DNA of 37,089 bases from Gemmatimonadaceae bacterium (GCA_025934075.1 JAICYT010000010.1:1-37089), one strand, 5' to 3'. Counted from the stretch's first letter, positions 9,472 through 17,794 are shown. Made by a program: numbers and translations. The notes: a model not told the origin generated them from the sequence alone.

Positions 9472-11469
9472 TCAGTAGTCGAAGAGCAATCGAACCAGCG
9501 TTCCCGTTTGAGCCAGCTCGCCCGCGGCCGGAGTCGTCACCGCCGAGCTTGCGCCACCGTGCCCAAGCTGGACGCGGAATCCCGCGTTGTGCAACGAACG
9601 CACCGCGTCACGCAGCGCGAGGCCGCGAACGTCGGGCACGGGTCGAACGGTCCTCGGCATCGGCGGCGCAGGTTGCATTGGCAGCGTGACCACGAACGGC
9701 ACGGTCTCCGGTCCAGCGACCGAATCCGTGGTCGCGCCGGCGGCGGCCGAGTCCTCGTGCGGTGCGCCCGACTGCTGGACTGCGACGCGACGCGCGGTGT
9801 CCTTGCGCGAGGGAACGACGCTCGACGCGAGCTTCGTCCGATCGAGCGCCGCGTTCCCCGCGGCAAGCGCCGCCTCGAGGATTGCTTTGGTCACAGGCGC
9901 AGCCGTCTCAGCGGCGAAGATGGAGCTCTGCGGCGCGGTGAGCTTGACGACGATCACGTATTGCGGCGCATCGCCCGGGAAGAGTCCAACGAAGTTCGGA
10001 TTGTACCGGCCCGCCACGTAGTGCCCGCGCACCGCACCGCGTGGCGTGCCCGTCTTGCCCGCCAGCAAATAGTTGTCGAGCGCGGCTTGGAGCGCCGTGC
10101 CCTCATCGACTACATCCAGCAGCATGTGACGAATCTTGTCCGCGACGGGACGCGACATCACCCGACGGACCACGCGGCGTTCGTGCCGGTAGCGAACCGA
10201 CCCGTCCGGTCCGACGACTTCCTTGAGCAGCGCCGGCTCGACCAATTCTCCGCCGTTGGCGAACGCGGCGTACGCCACGGCGAGCTGCAGCGGCGTCACC
10301 GACATCTCGTAACCCATCGCCAGCGAGTTTGCCGACTGGAGCGACCACGATTTTGGGATGCGAAGAATACCGCCCGATTCGGTTGGGAACGGGACGCCCG
10401 TCGGCGTGCCGAATCCGAAGTCACGCAGCGTCTCGTACTCTTCGCGGTTCGACAGCCGTTGCGAGAACTTCACGATGCCGATGTTGCTCGACCAGCGGAG
10501 CACCTCGGCCAGCGGCGCGCGACCGACGCGGTGCTCGTCATGTATTTCTCGACCGTTGATCGCATACACCCCGTCACCAGTGTCGACCGAGTCGCGATCG
10601 GATACGAGCCCCCGCTCGAGGAGACCTGCGGCCATGAACGGCTTCGCCGTCGATCCAGGCTCGAACGGCTCTGTCAGCGCGGTCGCCGCCGTGAGCCGCG
10701 GATCCAAACGACGACTCGCCATGGCGAGGATGTCGCCGTCGTGCGGATCGAGAATGACGATGTCGCCTCCTTCTGCACCCATCCGCGCGACCGCATCGGC
10801 GAGCGCCTTTTCGGCAATCTGCTGCAGGTCCGCGTTGATGGTGAGAACTACACTGCTGCCGCGCGTTGGCGGTGTCCCGGGCGCAGTTGGTGACTCGCGA
10901 CTTTGTCCCTTTGGGTCCTTGAAGATGGTGGCCGCGCCCGGCGTACCCCGAAGAATCGAGTCGAGCGCGAGCTCGAGGCCATCGACGGGTCTATTGCTTC
11001 CATCGACGTGTCCGAGAATGCCCTGCGTCCCCGCGGACACCGCGTACGAACGCGTGATCGACGCGAACGAATGGACGCCGCGCAAGGCCATGGCGGGCGC
11101 AGCATCCACCGCGGGGAACGTGCCGGGGACGGTGAGATATTTGGTCGACGTATCGACCGCCCGCGCGATGATTTGTGCATCCACGTGCAGCAGCGTAAGG
11201 GCTTTGCGCAGCTTGCGCGGTTCTTTGACTTCGCGCGGTGCGATCTCGAGGCGCACCACCTCGCGACTCTGCGCGAGGACGTGATGCGTCGCGTCGAGGA
11301 TGTCGCCACGCGGCGCAGGCACGGTCCGCTCGGTCGACTGCTGACGTTCGGCACGAGCGCGCCACGCGCTTCCCTGCGCCAGCTGCACGCGTGCGGATTG
11401 AATGAGAATTGCCAGCGCGAACACGGCGAGCGTGGCGTGCGCAAGCCCGATGCGCCTAGAGCGAATCAT
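9472..11469 (-). CDS. ftsI: Division transpeptidase FtsI/PBP3 with C-terminal PASTA domain
   Basis: This is a class B penicillin-binding protein that crosslinks septal peptidoglycan. The 665-residue product has one N-terminal membrane anchor (about 8-28), a dimerisation/pedestal region containing PAPRGDILDA (51-60), and the transpeptidase motifs STAK (273-276), SSN (327-329) and KTG (472-474). After the catalytic domain comes a proline/alanine-rich linker (about 545-608) and one PASTA-like domain (610-665, starting PVPDVRGLALRDAV). PASTA tails are common in SpoVD/Pbp2x but are not found in proteobacterial FtsI. Its ATG overlaps the preceding ftsL-like gene by 14 bases. Confidence 0.95.
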   Translation of the reverse strand: MIRSRRIGLAHATLAVFALAILIQSARVQLAQGSAWRARAERQQSTERTVPAPRGDILDATHHVLAQSREVVRLEIAPREVKEPRKLRKALTLLHVDAQIIARAVDTSTKYLTVPGTFPAVDAAPAMALRGVHSFASITRSYAVSAGTQGILGHVDGSNRPVDGLELALDSILRGTPGAATIFKDPKGQSRESPTAPGTPPTRGSSVVLTINADLQQIAEKALADAVARMGAEGGDIVILDPHDGDILAMASRRLDPRLTAATALTEPFEPGSTAKPFMAAGLLERGLVSDRDSVDTGDGVYAINGREIHDEHRVGRAPLAEVLRWSSNIGIVKFSQRLSNREEYETLRDFGFGTPTGVPFPTESGGILRIPKSWSLQSANSLAMGYEMSVTPLQLAVAYAAFANGGELVEPALLKEVVGPDGSVRYRHERRVVRRVMSRPVADKIRHMLLDVVDEGTALQAALDNYLLAGKTGTPRGAVRGHYVAGRYNPNFVGLFPGDAPQYVIVVKLTAPQSSIFAAETAAPVTKAILEAALAAGNAALDRTKLASSVVPSRKDTARRVAVQQSGAPHEDSAAAGATTDSVAGPETVPFVVTLPMQPAPPMPRTVRPVPDVRGLALRDAVRSLHNAGFRVQLGHGGASSAVTTPAAGELAQTGTLVRLLFDY

Positions 11470-11791
11470 GTATGGTGCGCAGAGCTTTGTTGGCTGTGTT
11501 GGCCGGACGTGGGAGCAGCACCTGCTGATCCGGGGTTGGGATGTGCATGTTCAGCTGTTGCTCGGCGATCGGTTGCAGTCGTGCCCGGCTCGATGCTTCA
11601 CGGATCGCTGTCTCCAATCGGACCCGATCCGCCTCGAGCGCGTTGCGCTTCTGCTGGAGCTTTCGGATTTCCCGCTGCTGCTGGACGCCGAACACTCTCC
11701 GTGCAATGACGCCCGTCGTCACCAAGACGAAACCGACGAGGACGATCGCGATGAAACCGCGGCGTCCCGGCTTTACTCGGCGCTTCGCCAT
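11456..11791 (-). CDS. ftsL: FtsL-like bitopic division protein
   Basis: The 111-residue product has a basic cytoplasmic tail (MAKRRVKPGRR), one membrane helix at about residues 12-31, and a heptad-like coiled coil at about 35-65 (VQQQREIRKLQQKRNALEAD pattern), followed by a polar tail. Topology, size and position between rsmH and ftsI are diagnostic of FtsL, which joins FtsB and FtsQ and activates FtsWI; the sequence family itself is weakly conserved. I chose the ATG at 11791, overlapping rsmH by 19 bases, because it gives a compact tail. An upstream ATG at 11896 is in frame but would overlap rsmH by over 120 bases. Confidence 0.8.
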   Translation of the reverse strand: MAKRRVKPGRRGFIAIVLVGFVLVTTGVIARRVFGVQQQREIRKLQQKRNALEADRVRLETAIREASSRARLQPIAEQQLNMHIPTPDQQVLLPRPANTANKALRTIHDSL

Positions 11792-12702
11792 GCGCGGAGT
11801 CGAGCGCTGCGAGCGCGTGGATTGCGGGCGACTTCGTCCGACGACGCGGGACTGGCGCGACGTGTGATCGTGGTGCCGAGTGGCCGGCCGCGACACGTGC
11901 AGACGGGCTGTTTGGGCGGGCAGACGCAGGCCGCGCTCCAGTCGCGGAACGCATTCTTCACGAGGCGATCCTCGCCCGAGTGGTATGCGATCACCACGAG
12001 CGTGCCACCGGGCAGGAGTCGATCGCGCAACGCGGGCAACGCGCGCCCGAGACCTGGAATCTCATCGTTGACGGCGATGCGCACGGCCTGGAACAGACGC
12101 GCAAACTCGGCAGGTCCACTGCGTGGTCCGAGCACGGCGCGAATCGCGCCGACGAGATGATCGCTCGTCGCAAACGGCACGGTCGCCCGACGCCGGACGA
12201 TCTCGCGCCCGAGGCGTGAGGCGCGTGGCTCGTCGCCAAAGGTGCGGAAGATCGACGTCAGCGTTTGCTCATCCTCGGTATTCAGCAGCTCGGCGGCATC
12301 CATCGGCGCATCGTTGCCCATCCGCATGTCCAACGGCGCGCCTGGGCGAAAGGTGAAGCCTCGATCCTTCTCGTCGATTTGGTGGGACGAGATGCCCAGG
12401 TCGAGCAAGATACCGTCGAAGCGAATCCCCTCGAGCGCCGGCAAATTGTCAATCGTCGCGAAGTTTGCCTCGACCGCCGAGAATCGGCCGAGCTCGGCGT
12501 ACCGACCCAGGCGCTCGCTCGCCGCCGCGAGCGCTTGCGGATCGCGATCGGCGCCGAGGACCGACTCGACGCCGGCATCCAGGAGCGCCAACGAATGGCC
12601 TCCGCCGCCGAGTGTACAGTCGAGTACGCGTTTGGCGTGTCGAAGGAGCTCGGTCACGTCGCTGGCGAGCACAGGCGCGTGATATGCGCTATCGAGCGGC
12701 AT
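11773..12702 (-). CDS. rsmH: 16S rRNA (cytosine-1402-N4)-methyltransferase RsmH (MraW)
   Basis: RsmH methylates N4 of C1402 in the 16S rRNA decoding centre and is usually among the first genes of the dcw cluster. The 309-residue product begins with the typical YHAPVL motif and has the SAM-binding loop DCTLGGGGHS (28-37), followed by LLDLGISSHQIDEKDRGFTF, DMRM and the C-terminal AYHSGEDRLVK. I chose the ATG at 12702; upstream in-frame ATGs at 12717 and 12729 are also possible. mraZ, which normally precedes it, is absent; a divergent plus-strand gene starts at the overlapping position 12701. The promoter must therefore lie inside that neighbour. Confidence 0.95.
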   Translation of the reverse strand: MPLDSAYHAPVLASDVTELLRHAKRVLDCTLGGGGHSLALLDAGVESVLGADRDPQALAAASERLGRYAELGRFSAVEANFATIDNLPALEGIRFDGILLDLGISSHQIDEKDRGFTFRPGAPLDMRMGNDAPMDAAELLNTEDEQTLTSIFRTFGDEPRASRLGREIVRRRATVPFATSDHLVGAIRAVLGPRSGPAEFARLFQAVRIAVNDEIPGLGRALPALRDRLLPGGTLVVIAYHSGEDRLVKNAFRDWSAACVCPPKQPVCTCRGRPLGTTITRRASPASSDEVARNPRARSARLRAWRSAE

Positions 12703-13597
12703 GAGATCCAAGCACATCGTGATGATCATCCACGGCTCGCGCGCCGACTACCCGGACGTCCGCCACCTCGTGAACTGGGTGCGAGACAAAGGCCATTTCG
12801 TCGAGCCGCTGGTCACATATGAGGCCGGAGACGCCTCCGCTCTCGCCGCCGACGCCGCGCGGAGAGGCGTCGACGTCGTCGTGGCCGTGGGCGGAGACGG
12901 CACAGTGAACGAAGTCGTGAATGGATTGGACGGATACGACGTGCCGCTGGGGGTCATCCCGGTCGGAACGGCCAACGATTTTGCGCGACAGGTGGGGATA
13001 CCGGCCGATGCCGATCATGCCATGGATGTTATCCTACAACGCAAGCCTAGGCGACTGGACACCGCGTCGCTGAACGGCCGGCGCTTCCTGAACGTATCGA
13101 CGGCTGGCATCGGCGCCGAAGCAACGGCCGAGACGCCGCCGGAGATCAAGGAATCGCTCGGAGCGATCGCTTACGCGATCAGCGGAATGCGGAAGCTCGC
13201 CGAGCTCCGGCCGCAAACCGCGCGCTTCTCGGGCGACGGTTTCGAGTACGACGGTGAATTTCTGATGTTCGCCGTTGGACTCACCCGCGCGTCGGGCGGC
13301 GGTACGATGGTGACGCCGATGGCCTCCGCGACCGACGGTTTGCTGGATCTTTGCATCGTCGAGAGCATGTCGCGATCAGAGTTTGCTCGAACCGCGCTCC
13401 GCGTAAAACGTGGAGAGCACATCGGGCAGGACGGTGTGCAATACGTGCAAGTCCGATCCGTCACCGTCGACGGGCGCGAGCCGATCGCGGTGAACGTAGA
13501 TGGCGAGTCGTCGAACGCGACTCGCCTGGTCTACCGCGCGCGGGCGCGAGACTTATGGGTCCACGTGGCAACGCTGCCGGGCGAACAGGACGAGTGA
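12701..13597 (+). CDS. Diacylglycerol/lipid kinase family protein (YegS/DgkB-like)
   Basis: The 298-residue product belongs to the DAGK catalytic-domain lipid kinases, soluble or membrane-peripheral enzymes that phosphorylate diacylglycerol or related lipids. The key motif GGDGTVNEVVNGL is at residues 64-76 and PVGTANDFA at 87-95, both in the expected order. The N-terminal strand is unusual: where many relatives have a NP-x-G/S motif it reads MIIHGSRADYPDV. The exact substrate cannot be read from sequence. It is the only plus-strand gene in the window. If translated from the ATG at 12701 it overlaps the divergent rsmH start codon by two bases; the in-frame ATG at 12722 would leave about 20 bases. 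Confidence 0.88.
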   Translation: MRSKHIVMIIHGSRADYPDVRHLVNWVRDKGHFVEPLVTYEAGDASALAADAARRGVDVVVAVGGDGTVNEVVNGLDGYDVPLGVIPVGTANDFARQVGIPADADHAMDVILQRKPRRLDTASLNGRRFLNVSTAGIGAEATAETPPEIKESLGAIAYAISGMRKLAELRPQTARFSGDGFEYDGEFLMFAVGLTRASGGGTMVTPMASATDGLLDLCIVESMSRSEFARTALRVKRGEHIGQDGVQYVQVRSVTVDGREPIAVNVDGESSNATRLVYRARARDLWVHVATLPGEQDE

Positions 13598-13657
13598 ATC
13601 GAGCATCGTGGTATCGACGAGCCATTGTTAGAGATCCCTGCCCGTTTCCGAACCAAC

Positions 13658-15406
13658 CTACTTGCACCCGAGCGTCGTCTTTAACCGCGGGACGTACACC
13701 CCATAGGTGCCGATGCCGTTCAGGACTTGCTTCGCCGCGGCCGGATCGACCCTGCCACCCGCGGGCATGTCGATGGATGCGATCGTAAAATCGTCTTCGA
13801 CGACCTTGAGCTCGGCGCATGCCTTTGCTCGATCGGCTTCATTGGCGCTCCGCTGAAGCGTTTGCACGTTCGTCAATGCATCGATGGCGACGCTGAAGGC
13901 CGCGACGCCAGAGTAATACTTGCTCACGGGCGACGGAGCGATTGCATCGACGCTTTGGGCGGCTTTCAACGCGGTTTCCCAGTCGGCGCGCGTGCTTGTC
14001 GACTGCGCCTCCCTGATCGCCGCGACCACATTGCCGAGCAACGCCTGGCCGATGGTATCCCTGCTCTGCCCTGACGCGATTGCTCGTTGCGCGGTGACCA
14101 TCGCACTGTCGGGCTGATTCAAATCGTTTTGGATGTACATGACGAGCATCGTCGTGCGCACGTTCTGAGGATCGATCTCCGCGGCGTGGCGTGCGGCAGC
14201 CAGCGCAGCCTGAAACTGTCCGGCCTTGCGCTCGCCTTGCGCGACCAAGAGTTGCAGCTCCGCATTGGCTGGAAATTTCGCCGCTCCCTGTTTTGCCAGC
14301 TGTAGAGTGGTCGCCGCATCGCTGTCCTGCTGCGCGATCCCGATCTGTCGCTCGAAGTACTCGAGCGTGGCCTTGGAGGTATCGGCCTTCACCCACTCCT
14401 CGCCGGCCTTGATTGCATCCTTGCGATGTCCCGCATTGACCAGAATGATCCATCGTTGCTGCAACAGATCTGGATCACCGGGATTCTGAACGAGCATCTC
14501 GTCGACGATGCGGATCGCCCGCTCTGGCCTCCGAAGCTTGAGGATTTCTTGAACGACCGCTCGTCCCACTTCGAGATTCGAGTGATCGACATCGTAGATC
14601 GCGACGTTCGTCTCGACCGCGTTCGCCGTATCGCTCTTCTGGGCGTATGCGTCAGCCAGGTTGGACAAGGCGATCATCGACGTCGGATCAGCAGCAAGAA
14701 TCGTTTTGGCGATGGGAATGATCGAATCCGGCGACGCCTTCTGGGCCGAGAACGCCGAGAGCAAGCAGAGGCGCGCAAACATCGACGTCCCGTACATCGT
14801 CAGCCCCGTACGCGCGGCCTTCGCGGCATCATCGAACTGAGATGCGCGCAACGCGGTCGTGCACAACCTGTATGATGGGATCGCCTTACTCGCTTCCGTC
14901 AGGGCACGCTCGATCTGCTTTGCCGCGTCGCCAAGATCTTTCGCATCGACCGCCGGGAGAGGTTGGGCGACCGTCCTCTGTCCCGTACGCAATAGCAGTC
15001 GCGGCTCGACGTGGACGCCACTGGCCGTCTTGGTCACCATACCGTCGAGGATCTCGTCGCTTCGAAGACTCCTTGCGAGGTCCGACACCTCCGACGCGCT
15101 CAATGCGGAATCGAACGGAAATCCAGCCGCCTCCAACATGGCCTTGATATTCCTAGCCGGGACGACGTAGAGCTCCTTGGTCGATTTCTCGCTCTGCAGG
15201 CGTTTCCGCAGTTCGTCCGCCATTGTCACACCGAGCGCACGGTCCGGACTACTGAACGTCGCGACGACGATGTACGGCGTATCTCCGTTTGGGACGCCGC
15301 CTCGCTGCTCGGGCTGTCTCGGAGTTTGCGCGAGCATCGGCGTGCTCGCGATGGAGAGTGCGACGAGGGCGATGACCCTGGCACTCGGACGTCGGATGAG
15401 GTTCAC
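13658..15406 (-). CDS. Secreted TPR-repeat protein, paralogue 1
   Basis: The 582-residue product has a signal peptide (basic RRPSAR, a hydrophobic core, likely cleavage after MLA near residue 25), then an N-terminal domain of about 170 residues (ATFSSPDRALGVTMADELR; it holds the motif LDGMVTKTASGVHVEPRL), followed by TPR-like helical repeats. The start is GTG at 15404-15406, fixed by an excellent Shine-Dalgarno seven bases upstream; the open frame to 15481 is not needed. It is a close paralogue of the gene at 15553-17304, with the same layout throughout. The N-terminal part recalls periplasmic proteins that assemble a multi-subunit response such as the TolB N-domain, but I do not recognise a defined function. 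Confidence 0.85.
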   Translation of the reverse strand: MNLIRRPSARVIALVALSIASTPMLAQTPRQPEQRGGVPNGDTPYIVVATFSSPDRALGVTMADELRKRLQSEKSTKELYVVPARNIKAMLEAAGFPFDSALSASEVSDLARSLRSDEILDGMVTKTASGVHVEPRLLLRTGQRTVAQPLPAVDAKDLGDAAKQIERALTEASKAIPSYRLCTTALRASQFDDAAKAARTGLTMYGTSMFARLCLLSAFSAQKASPDSIIPIAKTILAADPTSMIALSNLADAYAQKSDTANAVETNVAIYDVDHSNLEVGRAVVQEILKLRRPERAIRIVDEMLVQNPGDPDLLQQRWIILVNAGHRKDAIKAGEEWVKADTSKATLEYFERQIGIAQQDSDAATTLQLAKQGAAKFPANAELQLLVAQGERKAGQFQAALAAARHAAEIDPQNVRTTMLVMYIQNDLNQPDSAMVTAQRAIASGQSRDTIGQALLGNVVAAIREAQSTSTRADWETALKAAQSVDAIAPSPVSKYYSGVAAFSVAIDALTNVQTLQRSANEADRAKACAELKVVEDDFTIASIDMPAGGRVDPAAAKQVLNGIGTYGVYVPRLKTTLGCK

Positions 15407-15413
15407 GGTCGTA

Positions 15414-15421
15414 ACCTCCTT
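15414..15421 (-). promoter_or_regulatory. Strong Shine-Dalgarno deciding a GTG start
   Basis: On the minus strand this reads AAGGAGGT, a perfect anti-16S match, seven bases before the GTG at 15404-15406. It settles the start of the first secreted TPR paralogue, where no suitable ATG exists. Confidence 0.85.
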
Positions 15422-15478
15422 GAGGTGACGTGACGACTCCTTCGCGCGCGACCAACCGCCGTGCTGGCTCTCAATGAG

Positions 15479-15501
15479 CAAACTACGAAATCAAACTACG
15501 A
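15479..15501. repeat. Two 10-bp direct repeats upstream of TPR paralogue 1
   Basis: CAAACTACGA occurs at 15479-15488 and again at 15492-15501, a 13-base period, in the 146-base spacer between the two TPR paralogues and just on the gene-1 side of the terminator. It could be an operator or simply chance; no clear -35/-10 pair is visible around it. Confidence 0.5.
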
Positions 15502-15502
15502 T

Positions 15503-15537
15503 AAAAAACCGCCCGGCGCGAGAGCGCCGGGCGGTTT
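15503..15537 (-). terminator. Rho-independent terminator after TPR paralogue 2
   Basis: A perfect 14-base-pair stem (15506-15519 with 15524-15537) closes a four-base loop (15520-15523). On the minus strand the GC-rich stem ends in a run of T residues at 15503-15508. It lies 15 bases past the stop codon of the gene at 15553-17304 and separates that transcript from the downstream paralogue. Confidence 0.92.
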
Positions 15538-15552
15538 CGTTGCGGACGCGTA

Positions 15553-17304
15553 TTACTTGCCGCCGCAGAGCGCTTTCTTGAACTGCGGAATGGCCGCCTG
15601 AATCTGACCGAGCGCATTCATGATCTGACCAGCGGCTTCCTTGTTGTACGCGCCACCGGACGGCATCGCCATCGACGTCGTCGCCGTCATGTCCTCAGCG
15701 ACCTTAGTCTCGGCGCAGGCCTTTTCCTTTGCGTCCTTGCCCTTTTCCTTTGACAGCTTCTGGGCGTTGTTGATCGCGTCCAAACCGACCTGGAACGATG
15801 CGAGCCCGATGTAGAACTTGGTTGCCTGGGAGCTCGCGATAGCATCGGCCGACTGCGCCGACTTCAACGCGCTTTCCCAATCAGCTCTGTCTTTGGAGTC
15901 TTGAGCTTTCTTGACAGCGGCTCCAACGGGCGCGAGAAGCGCTTGGCCAAGCTGGTCCTTGCTCGCTCCCGCGGCAATCGCTTTCTGCGCCAGCGCCATC
16001 GCGGTATCCGGCATGTTCAGATCGTTCGCGGTGACGATCGCGAAGAGCCACGCGTTCGCATTCTTGGGATCGACTTCGGCCGCGCGGCGTGCCGCCGCCA
16101 GGGCCTGCTGCATCTGTCCCGACTTGCGGTAACCTTGGGCCAAGATCAACTGCAGGCTCGCGTCATTCGGGAACTTCTGCGCTGCCTTTGCCGAAAGCTG
16201 CTGCACCATCGCTGGGTTGCTGTCCTGCTGCGCCGCGCCGATCTGGCGTTGGAAGTAGTCCAGCGTCGCCGCCGCAGTGTCCGCCTTCACGTATTCCTCA
16301 CCGGCGGCGATTCCCTGCTTGTACTTACCGGCGCGCAACAGGAGCAGCCACTTCTGCTTGAGCATCGTCGGGTCCCCAGGGTTCTGCACGAGCATCGAAT
16401 CGATGATCGGCAGCGCCTTGTCGGGCGAACCGAACTGCGCGAGCTGCGCTACAATCGACTGGCCGATCGTCGTGTTCGACGGATCGAGCTTGTAGATCGC
16501 CAGGTTGGTTTCGATGGCTTTGGCGGTGTCGCCCTTCTGCGCGTACGCCTCGGCGAGATTCGCCAACGCGATCATCGATGTGGGATCGACCGCGGCGATC
16601 GCCTTGGCAACCGCGATGATTGAATCGGGCGGTGCCTTCTGCGATTGATACGCCGACAACAGGCAGAGTCGCGCAAAGTTGGAGCTTGCATACGCCGCCA
16701 AACCGGCACGCGCCGCCTTGACGGCGTCGTCATACTTCGCCGCACGGAGTGCGTTGGTGCACAGCTTGTATGACGGGATGGCTTTGCTTGCCTCGGTCAG
16801 CGAACGCTCGATCTGCTTGGCCGCGTCGCCCGGATCCTTGGCGTCGACCGGCGGCAGTGGCTGCGTGACGGTGGTCTGCCCCGTCTTCATCAGCAGCCGC
16901 GGCTCGACATGGACGCCGTTCGCCGTCTTCGTGACCGAGCCATCGAGCACCTGTTCGCCACGAAGCTGTTTCGCGAGCTCCATGAGGTCCGACGCATTCA
17001 GCGCCGAGTCCGCACGATAGCCCGAAGCCTCGAGCGTGTTGTTGATATTCGTCTTCGGAATGACGTAGAGCTCTTTCGTCGACTTCTCACTCTGGAGACG
17101 CTTCCGAACTTCGTCGGCCATGGCGACGCCAAGCTGGCGGTCGGGACTGCGGAAGGTCGCGACGAGAATGTAGGGCGTGTCAGCGTTTGGCACGCCGCCG
17201 CGCTGCTGCGGCTGCTGCGCGACCTGTGCGAGCACTGGCGTACTCGCCAGCGACAGCGCGAAAAGGGCGATGCCCTTTGCACTCGGACGTTGCGTTGACT
17301 TCAC
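15553..17304 (-). CDS. Secreted TPR-repeat protein, paralogue 2
   Basis: The 583-residue product has a signal peptide (KSTQRPSAKG, a hydrophobic core, likely cleavage after VLA at about residue 25), a Gln/Pro-rich stretch (QPQQRGG), an N-terminal domain of about 170 residues and then TPR-like repeats with regularly spaced YAQKGDTAKAIETN-type helices. It ends in a lysine/cysteine tail (CGGK). The GTG start at 17302-17304 is set by a good Shine-Dalgarno; a longer open frame runs upstream through the tRNA and is not real. It aligns along its whole length with the neighbouring paralogue, so this is a tandem duplication. Location is predicted periplasmic or outer surface; the function is unknown. 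Confidence 0.87.
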   Translation of the reverse strand: MKSTQRPSAKGIALFALSLASTPVLAQVAQQPQQRGGVPNADTPYILVATFRSPDRQLGVAMADEVRKRLQSEKSTKELYVIPKTNINNTLEASGYRADSALNASDLMELAKQLRGEQVLDGSVTKTANGVHVEPRLLMKTGQTTVTQPLPPVDAKDPGDAAKQIERSLTEASKAIPSYKLCTNALRAAKYDDAVKAARAGLAAYASSNFARLCLLSAYQSQKAPPDSIIAVAKAIAAVDPTSMIALANLAEAYAQKGDTAKAIETNLAIYKLDPSNTTIGQSIVAQLAQFGSPDKALPIIDSMLVQNPGDPTMLKQKWLLLLRAGKYKQGIAAGEEYVKADTAAATLDYFQRQIGAAQQDSNPAMVQQLSAKAAQKFPNDASLQLILAQGYRKSGQMQQALAAARRAAEVDPKNANAWLFAIVTANDLNMPDTAMALAQKAIAAGASKDQLGQALLAPVGAAVKKAQDSKDRADWESALKSAQSADAIASSQATKFYIGLASFQVGLDAINNAQKLSKEKGKDAKEKACAETKVAEDMTATTSMAMPSGGAYNKEAAGQIMNALGQIQAAIPQFKKALCGGK

Positions 17305-17310
17305 GGTCTT

Positions 17311-17318
17311 AACCTCCC
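17311..17318 (-). promoter_or_regulatory. Shine-Dalgarno deciding the GTG start of TPR paralogue 2
   Basis: The minus strand reads GGGAGGTT six bases before the GTG at 17302-17304. The same GGAGGTTA(A/C)GACC context precedes both paralogues, so the duplication included the translation signal. Confidence 0.8.
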
Positions 17319-17416
17319 AAACGTTGAACTGAGTACCCCGCGACGTGCACTCGGGTTCGCAAATTCGAAATGGCGACAGCCAATAGCCACGCCTACCGAC
17401 ATCGCTTGAAATAGCA

Positions 17417-17490
17417 TGGGCGAAGAGGGACTCGAACCCCCGACATCCTGCGTGTAAGGCAGGCGCTCTAACCAACTGAGCTATTCGCCC
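17417..17490 (-). tRNA. tRNA-Val (anticodon UAC)
   Basis: The minus strand folds as a complete cloverleaf: acceptor stem GGGCGAA paired with TTCGCCC, discriminator A, D-loop AGCTCAGTTGGTTAGAGC, anticodon stem CCTGC/GCAGG with loop CTTACAC (anticodon TAC, reading GUA/GUG valine codons), and a T-arm with GGTTCGAGTCC. The 3' CCA is not encoded (TGC follows). It stands alone between the small membrane protein gene and the second secreted TPR gene; I see no integrase or attachment-site duplication beside it. The 133 bases upstream (17491-17623) hold no gene and presumably the tRNA promoter, which I could not identify with confidence. Confidence 0.96.
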
Positions 17491-17623
17491 GACCTCGTGA
17501 CCCATGATGATCGAGCGGGTTGCTCCGGCAATCCAAGCCACACAGCAACACAACGCAACTTTCGCCGCGTCGAAGCCCCCAGCCGTCTATCCCTCAACTC
17601 GCCGTCAACTAGCGCTCGAAACT

Positions 17624-17794
17624 CTACTTCAGAATTGCAACGGGTACGAGGATGCAGTATCCAACCGCAAGCAAGATTGGGGCGATTGTTTCGCCGCCCC
17701 GGGCCAAATCGGCGAACCCGGCAATGATGACCACTGCCGCGATTGCCCACCACATCATGCCTCGTGTCCGAGACGACGCCTCGTTCTCCGCCAT
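17624..17794 (-). CDS. Small membrane protein, 56 residues, unknown function
   Basis: The product starts MAENEASSRTRGMMWW and contains two hydrophobic segments (about residues 13-29 and 36-53) around the short loop DLARGGETIAP, ending in PVAILK. It is probably a two-pass inner-membrane protein; I do not recognise a family. I chose the ATG at 17794, not the in-frame ATG at 17836, because a near-consensus promoter lies between them (17804-17832), which would sit inside the longer frame. The resulting mRNA would have a leader of only about two to four bases, and no Shine-Dalgarno is visible, so it may be translated as a leaderless message. A real gene is likely but not certain. Confidence 0.6.
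   Translation of the reverse strand: MAENEASSRTRGMMWWAIAAVVIIAGFADLARGGETIAPILLAVGYCILVPVAILK

Noticed and set aside
9091..10893. Long plus-strand reading frame (600 codons)
   Set aside because: It is antisense to ftsI and murE, is rich in Arg and shows no recognisable motif. High GC lowers stop-codon frequency on the opposite strand, so it is a shadow.
13598..13657. Bidirectional terminator between the lipid kinase and the secreted TPR gene
   Set aside because: The 60-base convergent gap holds no hairpin with a T-run; I see nothing supportable in it.
17491..17560. Promoter of the tRNA-Val gene
   Set aside because: Several TTGNNN and CATCAT-like hexamers are present but none gives a convincing -35/-10 pair with proper spacing.
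17400..17623. Integration site at the tRNA-Val gene
   Set aside because: No integrase, no direct repeat of the tRNA 3' end and no change in gene style nearby.
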